Source of the DNA: Paenisporosarcina quisquiliarum
GTDB taxonomy: Bacteria; Bacillota; Bacilli; Bacillales_A; Planococcaceae
Direction: 5' to 3'
Assembly: GCF_027563315.1 (NCBI RefSeq)
Contig: NZ_JAMKBJ010000007.1
Span: 1-64,000, forward strand
DNA: 64,000 bases
Below, piece by piece: positions 43,417-55,191 of this stretch. Position 1 is the stretch's first letter. The number at the start of each line of letters is the position of its first letter. The position numbers were made by a program, and so were the translations under genes. The notes beneath the pieces are model-generated. The model was given only the letters and a program-made list of their open reading frames with translations, did not search any database and had not been told where the DNA came from.

Positions 43417-44241
43417 TTATCCCATGAGTCCCGCAGTTATCGAACGTACGCCGAGTAGTAATAGAATTATACGCAAAGCAAATACCAATGTTTCCGATTG
43501 AATACGTTGATTTAAGTGTGCACCTATTTTGGCTCCAATATAAGCAGCCGGGACAACAGGAATTGTATATAACCAAGGTACATTCCCTAGAGATATATGG
43601 CTGGCTGAGTTGACCAATGCGGATAAAAACACCATGAACATGGAAGTCCCGACAGCAACGTGTGGTGGGAATAGAAATAGCAAAATCATGGCTGGTACAA
43701 TAATGGAGCCCCCACCGATTCCAAATAATCCAGATGCAAAACCTACTCCGAAAGTCAGCAACAAAGCGAACCATACAGGATATCCATACACATAATTTTG
43801 CCCCTGTACATCAGTAAATGTCTTTTGCTTGCCATGTTTGACAAACCACTCAACAGGTTTTAAATATTTTCGAACCATTAATAACGTCGATAAGATAATC
43901 ATTAAAATGCCAAAATACAAATTAAATGAAGGTAAATCCAGTCCTTTGTTCACCCAGGCGCCTAAAATTGTACCAGGAACACTTCCAGCAAAAAAGATTA
44001 GACCACTGCGGTAATCAACTGTTTTGGCTTTCATGTATGTCAAAGTAGAGGCTAGTCCAGTAAAAATCATCATAAAAACAGAAAGCCCCACGACATTCTG
44101 AGGTGTGATTCCAGGAATTAATCCAAGGGAGCCCCCTAAAAAAAGAGTTGCGGGCACCAGAATGATACCTCCTCCGAGTCCAACCAATGCACCTACTATC
44201 CCGGATAACAATCCCACAATCACCAATAATACATATTCCAT
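43417..44241 (-). CDS. yunE: TauE/SafE family permease YunE
   Basis: This 274-residue membrane protein has about eight helices in two repeats, each with a glycine-rich start (GALVGLGGGIILVPA near 17 and GLFGIGGGSIIVPA near 175), the signature of TauE/SafE anion exporters. Sulfite or organosulfonate export is known for relatives; the substrate here is unproven. ATG 44241 is six bases from GAAGGAGA and overlaps the yunF stop (TAATG). Confidence 0.88.
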   Translation of the reverse strand: MEYVLLVIVGLLSGIVGALVGLGGGIILVPATLFLGGSLGLIPGITPQNVVGLSVFMMIFTGLASTLTYMKAKTVDYRSGLIFFAGSVPGTILGAWVNKGLDLPSFNLYFGILMIILSTLLMVRKYLKPVEWFVKHGKQKTFTDVQGQNYVYGYPVWFALLLTFGVGFASGLFGIGGGSIIVPAMILLFLFPPHVAVGTSMFMVFLSALVNSASHISLGNVPWLYTIPVVPAAYIGAKIGAHLNQRIQSETLVFALRIILLLLGVRSITAGLMG

Positions 44242-45101
44242 TACCATTCTCCTTCAAACATCTCTAGTTGCTTTGGTGCCAATCCTTCATATTGAAGATT
44301 TAGCATTTGCATAAATTGCTTGGCATTCTTAGCTGCATGCCCACCCGAGTTATTGTTGAATAACACAGTCACTTGTCTAGACTGCTTGTCTAGTGATCGT
44401 ACGACATTCGCTAATTGCAGCATCTCTTCTTTGTTGTAATCGTATAGATAACGGACTTCCCGCCACTTTTGGTCGTTTCCAGGATTCCGCCAACCATGAA
44501 CATTACGGCCATGGAGTCGCAGCAATACTTGGTCCTTTGAAGTCGCTATCGGGACAAGTGGAATACTTCCTTCACCCGCTTGAGGTTCATCACATACCGA
44601 ATGAATCCAATGATTCTTTACTAAAAAGTCGAGCGTCTTTTCCTTAAACTCTGGGTAATACCAAGACTGGTGACGAAATTCGATTGCTAAAGGAAACCCT
44701 TGGAGCTGTTCTTTCACTTCCTGTATGTAGTCAACGTGTTTCTTTTGACAATCAAACCATGGTGGGAATTGTATGAGAACTATACTTAATTTATTGGCTT
44801 CCACCAATGGACCAAGCGATTCTTTGTATAACGTGAACATCTCTTCGGTTGTTGCAAAAGGTGATTCCCCACGTTGATGACCGGTAATCCCTTGATAGGC
44901 TTTTACGATAAATTGGAACGTTTCAGGAGTTTCGCGAATCCACTTCCGCATATTCCGTTCAGGTTGAATCGCATAAAAAGCTGCATCTAGCTCAACCACA
45001 GGAAAATGAGCACTGTAATCGACTAGTTTTTCGCTACTTTTTGAATCTTTGCTGTAAAGGTCCGGATGGTCACCCCATCCCGTAAGACCGACGTGAATCA
45101 T
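44241..45101 (-). CDS. yunF: DUF72 family protein YunF
   Basis: This 286-residue TIM-barrel-like DUF72 protein begins HVGLTGWGDHPDLY, with LDAAFYAIQPERNMRKW, AIEFRHQSWY and LFNNNSGGHAAKNA. Function is unknown, although the family resembles endonuclease IV-like barrels. ATG 45101 follows AAGGGGTGA; a GTG at 45110 lies inside that site. It is the first gene of the leftward yunFED(B) run and borders the repeat-rich region to its right. Confidence 0.88.
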   Translation of the reverse strand: MIHVGLTGWGDHPDLYSKDSKSSEKLVDYSAHFPVVELDAAFYAIQPERNMRKWIRETPETFQFIVKAYQGITGHQRGESPFATTEEMFTLYKESLGPLVEANKLSIVLIQFPPWFDCQKKHVDYIQEVKEQLQGFPLAIEFRHQSWYYPEFKEKTLDFLVKNHWIHSVCDEPQAGEGSIPLVPIATSKDQVLLRLHGRNVHGWRNPGNDQKWREVRYLYDYNKEEMLQLANVVRSLDKQSRQVTVLFNNNSGGHAAKNAKQFMQMLNLQYEGLAPKQLEMFEGEW

Positions 45102-45209
45102 CTGAATCACCCCTTCATTTGTTCATTATCATACCATAATTTCTAATGACAACAGGACAAAACAGCCTCTGTATAGCTCTCCTGCGAAGTATAGTGTTCA
45201 ATCGTTCAT

Positions 45210-45588
45210 ATGGCCCCCATTCAGGTTTTAAAGAATAAATTATTTTGTTTTCGCTATGCTCCTGTTGAAAAGTAGAAACTGTTTCATTGGCTAGTACACT
45301 TGGACAATGAGACGCATATTTAGCCCCGCTGACGTTTGTGAAAAATTTAACGCTCATTTCGCGTAGTTTATCGCTCATACTGGAGATTTGTCGATCATAC
45401 CGAAGATTTATCGCTCATATCGACCACTTTATCGCTCAAAGACGTCTCATCTCCAAGTTAACTTGCAGAGTTAAGTAGCATTCTTCTCTCACAGAAAAGA
45501 GCCTGGAGCGAATGAGCGGAATGGCTCCAATTCGTGTTTAAAGATTTAATGGTCTTGTTTTCGCTGCGCTCCTGTTGGAAAGTAGACG
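45210..45588 (+). repeat. Two diverged copies of a 70-bp sequence
   Basis: A block at about 45210-45279 and another at about 45520-45588 share TTGTTTTCGCT, GCTCCTGTTG and AAAGTAGA in the same order and spacing, with TGGC-CC-ATTC and TTTAAAGA ahead of them. They lie in the gene-free stretch right of yunF. Confidence 0.65.
45346..45446. repeat. Tandem array of 20-21 bp units (TTTATCGCTCAT type)
   Basis: Five units start at 45346, 45367, 45387, 45407 and 45428, so periods are 21, 20, 20 and 21 bp. The core is TTTATCGCTCATAC. Units are contiguous without unique spacers. A minus-strand frame through it reads MSDKLREM-like peptides but has no convincing ribosome binding site. Confidence 0.75.
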
Positions 45589-45712
45589 CCCTCGTCATAA
45601 TAAATGCTCCATATCTCATAGAAAGCTTTTGTATGTAGTGAGATTAAGGAATTTGATGGTTTTGTTGCAGGCGAGGATGTGCCGTGATGATGAAGCATAC
45701 GCCAAAAGATGC

Positions 45713-45775
45713 TTTTCCTACGTGAACGTCGATTTTTCCTACGTCATCTCCGATAATTCCTACGTCAACTCTTAA
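45713..45775. repeat. Tandem 21-bp array (TTTTCCTACGTGAAC type), left part
   Basis: Three contiguous 21-bp units (45713-45733, 45734-45754, 45755-45775) share TTCCTACGT and end in TCGAT or similar. The array is cut on its right by the IS element and resumes at 47165. Confidence 0.75.
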
Positions 45776-45868
45776 GCCCCCTTAAAGTTTTAGACACCAT
45801 AAAGTAAGCGAGTTACAATAAAACAAAACTTGTGAGCGGATGTTTAAATCGAATAGGAGGGGAAAAAA

Positions 45869-46174
45869 ATGCCTAATAAGAAAATTGCCGTAGTTGAAGA
45901 AGTGAAAAAGAAATATGTTCGCATGGCATTAGAGACAGGAAACAACGCTTCCATTGCACGAAAAGCTGGAATCGATCGTTCAACATTAAAAAAGTGGATG
46001 ATTGAATACCAAGATGAGATTAGCGATCAAATGGAAAAAGAGGATATTTCCATCCTTTCGGATGAGCCTACACATGACGAACTCCAGAAGAAATATGATC
46101 AGGCCATGAAGCTATTGGGTGAAAAAGAACTTGAAGTCGCTTTCTTGCGAGAAATCGTAAAAAAAACACTTTAG
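45869..46174 (+). CDS. IS3-family transposase OrfA
   Basis: This 101-residue DNA-binding subunit has a helix-turn-helix (GNNASIARKAGIDRSTLKKW near 26-45) and a C-terminal coiled coil/leucine zipper (LQKKYDQAMKLLGEKELEVAFLREI). AGGAGGGG lies before ATG 45869. It ends just after the run of eight A residues at 46159-46166, a typical site for frameshifting or transcript slippage into OrfB. Confidence 0.88.
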   Translation: MPNKKIAVVEEVKKKYVRMALETGNNASIARKAGIDRSTLKKWMIEYQDEISDQMEKEDISILSDEPTHDELQKKYDQAMKLLGEKELEVAFLREIVKKTL

Positions 46175-46187
46175 TATAGATGAACAG

Positions 46188-47129
46188 TTGGAGATGGTAA
46201 AAGAATGGCATGAAGAAGGGTTTTCTATTAAACGGTTGATGAAATTCCTTCGTTTAAGCCGTTCCCTGTTTTACTATAAGCCAGTCGCTCAAAATCCTGA
46301 AAAAGCGGAAGAGCGTGGACGTCCCTGTCCTGGTTTTTCCTTAACGAACAAGGAAGAGCGAATTTCGGATGAACAAATTCAAGAGTTTCTGATGGAAGCG
46401 ATTGAGGGTGAAGAAGGCGTGTACGGTTATCGAAAACTTACCCACCATTTAAAGACTGTGTATGATTTAAAAATCAACGCAAAGAAGGTGTATCGCCTCT
46501 GTAAAGAGATGGGTATCCTCTTGCCGCAGCGCAAGAAGAAAAGCAAACACCCACGGCGTTTGGCAAGAAATCACGTTATTACAGGTCCAAATCAGATGTG
46601 GCAATTAGATATTAAATATGGATCTATCGCACAAAGTGGCCGTTTCTTCTTTGTCGCAAGTGCAATTGATGTCTTTGATCGTTCAATCGTTGGCTATTAT
46701 CGAGGATCTGATTGTAAAGCTACTAGTATCACCAATATGATTCAAGATTCCTTGAAACGTCGTAACGTCCCTCGACCAGAGGAAGATGAACAAGAGAAAC
46801 GTTTGATCATTCGGACAGACAATGGTCCACAATTTGTTAGCGATCACTTTGGCGATTTTTGTGAGGATGAACGGATTTACCATGAACGAATTCCAAAGAA
46901 ATCGCCGAATTCAAATGCGTTTATCGAATCATTTCACAGCATCCTGGAGCGAGAATGTTTTCAGCAACAAGACTTTGAATGTTTTGATCATGCCTATGAA
47001 ATATTGGATGTATTTATCGATTTTTACAATGAACGACGATATCATGGAAGTTTAAATTATCTTTCACCTTGCCAATTTTTAAGTCGTTTTCAAGAAAATA
47101 ATGGCCATTCACAAAAGATTAGTCTTTAA
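46188..47129 (+). CDS. IS3-family transposase OrfB (DDE integrase)
   Basis: This 313-residue catalytic subunit has the rve/IS3 DDE triad: D in MWQLDIKYG, D in IRTDNGPQF and E in NAFIESFHS, preceded by an HTH_21 domain (GVYGYRKLTHHL). Its frame is +1 relative to OrfA and is open from 46161. An ordinary -1 shift on the A run would meet a stop quickly, so fusion needs a +1 or -2 shift or slippage. Separate initiation at TTG 46188 is also possible. Confidence 0.88.
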   Translation: MEMVKEWHEEGFSIKRLMKFLRLSRSLFYYKPVAQNPEKAEERGRPCPGFSLTNKEERISDEQIQEFLMEAIEGEEGVYGYRKLTHHLKTVYDLKINAKKVYRLCKEMGILLPQRKKKSKHPRRLARNHVITGPNQMWQLDIKYGSIAQSGRFFFVASAIDVFDRSIVGYYRGSDCKATSITNMIQDSLKRRNVPRPEEDEQEKRLIIRTDNGPQFVSDHFGDFCEDERIYHERIPKKSPNSNAFIESFHSILERECFQQQDFECFDHAYEILDVFIDFYNERRYHGSLNYLSPCQFLSRFQENNGHSQKISL

Positions 47130-47164
47130 TTTTTAAAGATGGTGTCTAAATAGAGGGGGCCAAC

Positions 47165-47199
47165 CCGTCAACGCCAAATTTTCCTACGTGAACCTCGAT
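47165..47199. repeat. Tandem 21-bp array, right part
   Basis: A partial unit (47165-47178) and a full unit TTTTCCTACGTGAACCTCGAT (47179-47199) continue the array seen left of the IS. Confidence 0.7.
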
Positions 47200-47320
47200 T
47201 ATTACAACCAAGAGTCCTGGTTTCTACTCTCAGCCCTATTGGCAACTTAAAAACCTTTCACTACTGAGTTTAAAACAAAGAAAACCTCGCCCAAAAGGCG
47301 AGGTTCGTAAAATTATTGGT

Positions 47321-48718
47321 TTAGCCGATTGAGCCTTCCATTTCGAATTTAATCAAACGGTTCATCTCAACTGCGTATTCCATTGGTAATTCTTTTGTAA
47401 ATGGCTCGATGAAGCCCATAACGATCATTTCAGTTGCTTCTTCCTGTGAAATACCGCGACTCATCAAGTAGAACAATTGCTCTTCAGATACTTTAGAAAC
47501 TTTCGCTTCATGTTCTAAAGATACATTATCGTTCAAGATTTCATTGTATGGAATCGTATCTGAAGTCGACAGGTTATCCATGATCAATGTATCACACTCG
47601 ATATTTGAACGGGCACCTGAAGCTTTAGGACCGAAACGAACGACACCACGGTAAGTCACTTTTCCGCCTTGCTTCGAAATTGATTTAGAAATAATTGTCG
47701 AAGACGTGTTCGGAGCCAAGTGAATCATTTTAGCGCCTGCATCTTGATGTTGACCTTTACCTGCAAGAGCGATTGATAATGTCATACCACGTGAACCTTC
47801 ACCTTTTAAGATGACGGCCGGGTACTTCATTGTCAATTTAGAACCGATATTTCCATCAATCCATTCCATCGTAGCGTTCGCTTCACAAACGGCACGTTTC
47901 GTTACGAGGTTATAAACATTGTTTGCCCAGTTTTGGATTGTTGTGTAGCGGCAATATGCGTCTTTTTTTATAATGATTTCAACAACCGCACTATGAAGTG
48001 AGTTCGTCGTGTAAACCGGTGCTGTACATCCTTCTACATAATGCACATGTGCGCCTTCATCAACGATGATTAGCGTTCGTTCGAATTGACCCATATTTTC
48101 TGAGTTAATACGGAAGTAAGCTTGTAAAGGCGTTTCAACTTTGATACCTGGTGGCACATAGATGAAAGATCCGCCTGACCATACTGCTGAGTTCAATGCT
48201 GCGAACTTGTTATCAGAGTTTGGAATAACCGTACCCCAGTGCTTTTTGAACAATTCTTCGTTTTCACGTAGAGCTGAACCAGTATCTTTAAAGACGATTC
48301 CCATGTCTTCTAGTTCTTGTTTCATGTTGTGGTAAACTACCTCAGATTCATACTGAGCAGATACACCAGCCAAGTACTTTTGCTCAGCTTCAGGAATACC
48401 AAGTTTATCAAACGTACGTTTAATTTCCTCTGGTACTTCATCCCATGAAGTTTGAGTAGCTTCCGATGGTTTTACGTAATACGTAATTTCATCGAAGTTC
48501 AGGGAAGCTAAATCTCCACCCCATTGTGGCATTGGTTTTGAGTAGAACAGTTCCAACGATTTCAGACGGTAGTCCAACATCCATTGGGGTTCTTCTTTCA
48601 TATTTGAAATTGTTTCAACGATTTCACGTGTCAGTCCACGTTTTGAACGGAAAATAGATACGTCTTTGTCGTGGAAACCATATTTGTAATCGCCGATTTC
48701 AGGCATTTTTTTTGCCAT
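47321..48718 (-). CDS. sufB: Fe-S cluster assembly scaffold SufB
   Basis: This 465-residue protein is the beta-helical scaffold that, with SufC and SufD, builds Fe-S clusters in the cytoplasm. It shows the family segments [41 protein letters not shown] and the C-terminal [17 protein letters not shown]. It is the last gene of sufCDSUB. ATG 48718, the second of two adjacent ATGs, is best spaced from GGAGGAAAG and gives the usual MAKKMPEIG start. Confidence 0.96.
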   Translation of the reverse strand: MAKKMPEIGDYKYGFHDKDVSIFRSKRGLTREIVETISNMKEEPQWMLDYRLKSLELFYSKPMPQWGGDLASLNFDEITYYVKPSEATQTSWDEVPEEIKRTFDKLGIPEAEQKYLAGVSAQYESEVVYHNMKQELEDMGIVFKDTGSALRENEELFKKHWGTVIPNSDNKFAALNSAVWSGGSFIYVPPGIKVETPLQAYFRINSENMGQFERTLIIVDEGAHVHYVEGCTAPVYTTNSLHSAVVEIIIKKDAYCRYTTIQNWANNVYNLVTKRAVCEANATMEWIDGNIGSKLTMKYPAVILKGEGSRGMTLSIALAGKGQHQDAGAKMIHLAPNTSSTIISKSISKQGGKVTYRGVVRFGPKASGARSNIECDTLIMDNLSTSDTIPYNEILNDNVSLEHEAKVSKVSEEQLFYLMSRGISQEEATEMIVMGFIEPFTKELPMEYAVEMNRLIKFEMEGSIG

Positions 48719-48736
48719 CATCTTTCCTCCGTTCTG

Positions 48737-51697
<2,961 letters not shown>

Positions 51698-51712
51698 GTG
51701 TATGTCTCCTCC

Positions 51713-52492
51713 TTACGCTTCTTGACCTACAGTTTCGTCTTCAATTCCTAATTCTTCTTTAATCCAATCGTAACCTTGAGCTTCCAGTTTATGAGCAAGT
51801 TCAGGTCCACCGGATTTTACAACACGACCTTGCATCATTACGTGAACATGATCAGGTGTGATGTAGTTAAGCAAACGTTGGTAGTGAGTGATGATTAAAC
51901 AACCGAAGCCTTCGCCGCGCATTTGATTGATTCCTTTAGAAACCACTTTAAGTGCATCAATATCAAGACCAGAATCAATCTCGTCAAGAATCGCAAATTT
52001 TGGTTGAAGCATCATTAATTGTAGAATTTCGTTACGTTTTTTCTCACCACCAGAGAAACCTTCGTTTAAATAGCGTTGAGCCATGTCTTGATCCATTTCA
52101 AGATATTCCATTTTGGAATCTAGTTCACGGATGAATTTCATGATTGAAATTTCATCGCCTTCTTCTCGACGAGAGTTAATTGCAGATCGTAGGAAGTCCG
52201 CATTTGTAACACCAGTGATTTCACTTGGGTATTGCATAGCCAGGAAAAGACCTGCTTGTGCACGCTCATCTACTTCCATTTCCAGAACATCTTCACCATC
52301 TAAAGTGACAGAACCAGAAGTTACTTCATATTTAGGATGACCCATGATAGCTGAAGCTAATGTTGATTTACCAGTACCGTTTGGTCCCATAATTGCGTGA
52401 ATTTCGTTTGTATTAAGTGTAAGGTTCAATCCTTTAAGAATCTCCTTACCATCAATGGCAACGTGAAGATCTTGAATAACTAAAGTCGACAT
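51713..52492 (-). CDS. sufC: Fe-S assembly ATPase SufC
   Basis: This 259-residue ABC-type ATPase powers the SufBCD scaffold. It has Walker A GPNGTGKST near residues 36-44, the signature SGGEKKRNEI and Walker B FAILDEIDSGLD. It is the first gene of the operon. GGAGGTTACAAA precedes ATG 52492, with a good promoter upstream. Confidence 0.96.
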   Translation of the reverse strand: MSTLVIQDLHVAIDGKEILKGLNLTLNTNEIHAIMGPNGTGKSTLASAIMGHPKYEVTSGSVTLDGEDVLEMEVDERAQAGLFLAMQYPSEITGVTNADFLRSAINSRREEGDEISIMKFIRELDSKMEYLEMDQDMAQRYLNEGFSGGEKKRNEILQLMMLQPKFAILDEIDSGLDIDALKVVSKGINQMRGEGFGCLIITHYQRLLNYITPDHVHVMMQGRVVKSGGPELAHKLEAQGYDWIKEELGIEDETVGQEA

Positions 52493-52552
52493 TTTGTAAC
52501 CTCCATATTATAAATGAACGGAAAAACCCATTCTTAATTTATTATCATTCTA

Positions 52553-52581
52553 ATCTTAACCGAATTATCGAGCCCTTGCAA
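52553..52581 (-). promoter_or_regulatory. Promoter of the suf operon
   Basis: TTGCAA at 52576-52581 and TAAGAT at 52553-52558 on the minus strand are 17 bp apart, about 60 bp before sufC. I see no clear operator. Confidence 0.65.
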
Positions 52582-52729
52582 ATCTTTTAGACGGGCTATT
52601 AAATATATAAAAATCGTTTAAACAATTGAAATCTACTAATATCAGCACGTGTTATTTTATGCATCCATGCCGAATTTTTCATTTTCAATAAAGCCCTTCT
52701 AAATGAGAATTGATTTCACTAAGAAACGA

Positions 52730-52763
52730 CAAAAAAGTCAATGAACCGAGGCTCACTGACTTT
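52730..52763 (-). terminator. Terminator of the small gene upstream of suf
   Basis: An 11-bp stem with one mismatch (52734-52744 with 52753-52763) is followed on the minus strand by TTT and GTCG. The tail TTTTTT overlaps the stem foot at 52731-52736. Confidence 0.7.
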
Positions 52764-52775
52764 CATTATTAATTA

Positions 52776-52934
52776 TTATACTTCTCTATGGGCTTGTCGC
52801 TCTAAACGAGCTGCTACTTGTTGGCCAACTTCATGGTCTCGCTCACGTTGCATTTCGATTTTAATACGTAAATCTGCATTGTTTTGGTAATCAACCAGTC
52901 CAACTCCATGTGCGCTTCTGAATGCTTGGTCCAT
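52776..52934 (-). CDS. Small charged protein of unknown family
   Basis: From ATG 52934 the frame encodes 52 residues, RSAHGVGLVDYQNNADLRI then a Glu/Arg/Gln-rich helix QRERDHEVGQQVAARLERQ. Codon use looks genuine and it has its own terminator. No ribosome binding site precedes this ATG. The frame stays open 11 more codons upstream to an ATC at 52967, and a good AAAGGAATGA site lies six bases before that ATC. Either a non-standard start is used, or the ATG in another frame at the site reflects a frameshift or sequencing error. Confidence 0.5.
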   Translation of the reverse strand: MDQAFRSAHGVGLVDYQNNADLRIKIEMQRERDHEVGQQVAARLERQAHREV

Positions 52935-53054
52935 ACGTTCTGTGTAGGTAAAATCTAGTGATTGGATAGTGAATCATTCCTTTCAGTTTTTCAACCTACT
53001 TCTGCAAGTTGTTATCCTTCACAATTATATATATACCCAATTAAAACGAGGTTA

Positions 53055-53092
53055 AACAAAAAAAGTTCATCCGAATGAACGGACGAACTTTT
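53055..53092 (-). terminator. Terminator of the YkyA-like lipoprotein gene
   Basis: A 13-bp stem with one mismatch (53061-53073 with 53080-53092, loop of six) is followed on the minus strand by a T run. Confidence 0.8.
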
Positions 53093-53104
53093 TCATGTTA
53101 CTTC

Positions 53105-53641
53105 TTATAAAGAAACTTCATTAAAAATGCTTGAACCAACCAAACCAATTTCTTCTAGTACCGCATTTAACTCTGTGTCAGCTTCCTGGAATTTCACATT
53201 TGCTTCATCGAACTTAACGTCACCTTCAGAAACTAATGCTTGTGATTTCATTGTGTAAGCTTCTTGCATTTTAGTCAGTGCACTTTCGATCGCTTCTTGT
53301 TGTTTTGTCAAAGCTTCAGGAACTTCCAAAGCTTCTACTTTTGCAGCCGCATTATCCGCAGAGACTTTTGCAGCATCTTTCATTGTTTTCAATTCTTCAC
53401 CTTCAGGAAGTGCAGCTTCGCCTTGTGCATTTTCAAAAGTGTTTAGGTCAGCATCAACCTCATTAATAGATTGGGAAATTGATAAGTAAAACTTCATCAT
53501 GTCTGCCGCTGGGTTTGCTTTTTCTTCAGTCTTTGCTGCCCCTGCACCATTAGTTGAAGTATCAGGAGTTTCTTCTTTCTCAGATGAACATGCCGCAAGG
53601 ACGATGGTAAGTGAAGCTAGTAATAATAATAATTTTTTCAT
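53105..53641 (-). CDS. Helical lipoprotein, YkyA-like
   Basis: This 178-residue secreted lipoprotein has the signal MKKLLLLLASLTIVLAAC (lipid-modified C18). After it come a low-complexity linker and a long Ala/Glu/Lys-rich, mostly helical domain (about 45-170) likely to form coiled coils. It resembles the YkyA-type cell-wall-binding lipoproteins in style; exact function is unknown. AAAGGAGATTTACTC precedes ATG 53641. Confidence 0.7.
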   Translation of the reverse strand: MKKLLLLLASLTIVLAACSSEKEETPDTSTNGAGAAKTEEKANPAADMMKFYLSISQSINEVDADLNTFENAQGEAALPEGEELKTMKDAAKVSADNAAAKVEALEVPEALTKQQEAIESALTKMQEAYTMKSQALVSEGDVKFDEANVKFQEADTELNAVLEEIGLVGSSIFNEVSL

Positions 53642-53741
53642 GAGTAAATCTCCTTTAAATGGGGTCAAATTGCTTTGCTATCCTACCATAACAATAGTCC
53701 CACTGTAAAGGTTATACAAAATAGTCGAAACTCATTGAATA

Positions 53742-54932
53742 TTATGATTCTAAGGAGTTGTGGTTACTCGTTTTATCACGAGCAAAGCGACTTACGATTA
53801 ATGCCAATGCTCCATCACCAGTTACATTTGTTGCCGTTCCAAAACTATCCTGTGCTAAGTAAAGAGCAATCATTAATGCAATCATCGTTTCGTTAAATCC
53901 TAACATGGAACTTAACAATCCGATTGCAGCCATGACAGCTCCTCCAGGAACACCAGGTGCAGCAATCATTGTAATTCCCAGCATAAAGATGAAAGGAATA
54001 ATTTCTTTTAATTCAACTGGCTGACCATTCAATAATAGAACTCCGATTGCACAAGTTACCAGTGTAATCGTACTCCCAGATAAATGAATTGTAGCGAATA
54101 ATGGTACCGTAAAGTCCGTTACTTTTTCAGAAGCACCCGTTTTACGAGCTTGCTCCAATGTAACTGGAATAGTTGCAGCCGATGACTGTGTGCCTAGTGC
54201 AGTGAAGTATGCCGGCGACATAATCTTCATCAGCTTGAATGGATTTTGATTGTTCAATGCACCTGCAGTTGAATATTGCAGCAAAAGCATAACGAAATGA
54301 AGGGCAATAATCAAAACGAAAACAATTGCAAAGACTGATAATATTTTCGCCACTTGTCCACCATAGGTCATGTTCATAAAGATCCCGAAAATATGTACAG
54401 GTAGTAAAGGAATAATTACGTTGGCAATGACTTTTTCAATAATGATATTGAACTCATCAAAACCTTTTTTTAGGATATCACTATTTGTTGATGCCATCCC
54501 AATTCCAAAGATAAATGCTAGAAGTAATGCTGACATAATTCCTACCGCTGGAGGCATATCAACTTTAAAGAATGCTGTCGCGAGAAATTCTTCAGGATTT
54601 TCAAATGAATCTCCTGAAGAGGAAGAAATGAACTTTGGTAACACAACAGATGCCACAAAGAAGGCAAGAAAACCAGCCACTAATGTTGATCCATATGCAA
54701 AAAACGTTGCCAGTCCAAGCAGTTTTCCAGAACCTTTGCCAAGTTGCGCAATCCCTGGAGCAATGAACGCTATGATAATTAGAGGTACCACGAATCCTAG
54801 GAAGTTCCCGAATAAACCGTTGAAAGTCGCCATTAATCTAACGACACTTTCAGGTGCTATGGAACCAATTAAAATACCGAGCGCGATTGCCAATACGATA
54901 CGTGCCAATAAGCCAATTTTGATCTTCTTCAT
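53742..54932 (-). CDS. DAACS family dicarboxylate/amino acid:cation symporter
   Basis: This 396-residue protein of the glutamate-transporter fold has eight membrane helices and two re-entrant loops. The serine-rich loop is in FTALGTQSSAATIPVTL near residue 255, the second hairpin in MIAAPGVPGGAVMAA, and the terminal helix has DSFGTATNVTGDGA. It takes up glutamate, aspartate, serine or dicarboxylates with sodium or protons. AAGGAGGACATC precedes ATG 54932. It is a single gene. Confidence 0.9.
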   Translation of the reverse strand: MKKIKIGLLARIVLAIALGILIGSIAPESVVRLMATFNGLFGNFLGFVVPLIIIAFIAPGIAQLGKGSGKLLGLATFFAYGSTLVAGFLAFFVASVVLPKFISSSSGDSFENPEEFLATAFFKVDMPPAVGIMSALLLAFIFGIGMASTNSDILKKGFDEFNIIIEKVIANVIIPLLPVHIFGIFMNMTYGGQVAKILSVFAIVFVLIIALHFVMLLLQYSTAGALNNQNPFKLMKIMSPAYFTALGTQSSAATIPVTLEQARKTGASEKVTDFTVPLFATIHLSGSTITLVTCAIGVLLLNGQPVELKEIIPFIFMLGITMIAAPGVPGGAVMAAIGLLSSMLGFNETMIALMIALYLAQDSFGTATNVTGDGALALIVSRFARDKTSNHNSLES

Positions 54933-55150
54933 GATGTCCTCCTTAAATGTACAAGTGTTCTTTCTGAAAAGATGACATTACTTTATCACACCTACTTACT
55001 AAAGTGAACGCTATTCTAAATAGACGGAATTTTTTGTTTTCATTAGCTGTTAGAATGGTGATATTTTAATCGGATTAGTCATTGACTTTGGCAGCATGAA
55101 CAAGGAATTTATCGTTTTCATCCACAAATAAAATCTAAAATAACAAGATC

Positions 55151-55177
55151 AAAAAATGACGCCGGTTTCCCGACGTC
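55151..55177 (-). terminator. Terminator of the metNIQ operon
   Basis: An 8-bp stem with one mismatch (55158-55165 with 55170-55177) is followed on the minus strand by ATTTTTT. Confidence 0.8.
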
Positions 55178-55191
55178 TTGACTGCTTGTTA

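Larger units (their letters stand above)
45776..47160 (+). mobile_element. IS3-family insertion sequence
   Basis: The element carries two adjacent transposase genes bounded by imperfect inverted ends. Left: CCCCC (45777-45781) and TAGACACCAT (45791-45800). Right: ATGGTGTCTA (47139-47148) and GGGGG (47155-47159). It has interrupted a 21-bp tandem array. I could not find a target duplication, so the exact tips are uncertain. Both reading frames are intact, so it may be active. Confidence 0.8.

Noticed and set aside
45115-45378. 87-codon leftward frame starting MSDKLREMSVK
   Set aside because: Its start is made of the tandem 20-21 bp repeat, the rest covers a duplicated non-coding block, and no ribosome binding site is visible.
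45346-45775. CRISPR array
   Set aside because: Units are 20-21 bp, directly contiguous and degenerate, without unique spacers, and no cas gene is present.
45776-47160. Exact IS boundaries with a target-site duplication
   Set aside because: No 3-5 bp direct repeat fits any of the tip placements I tried, so I report only imperfect inverted ends.
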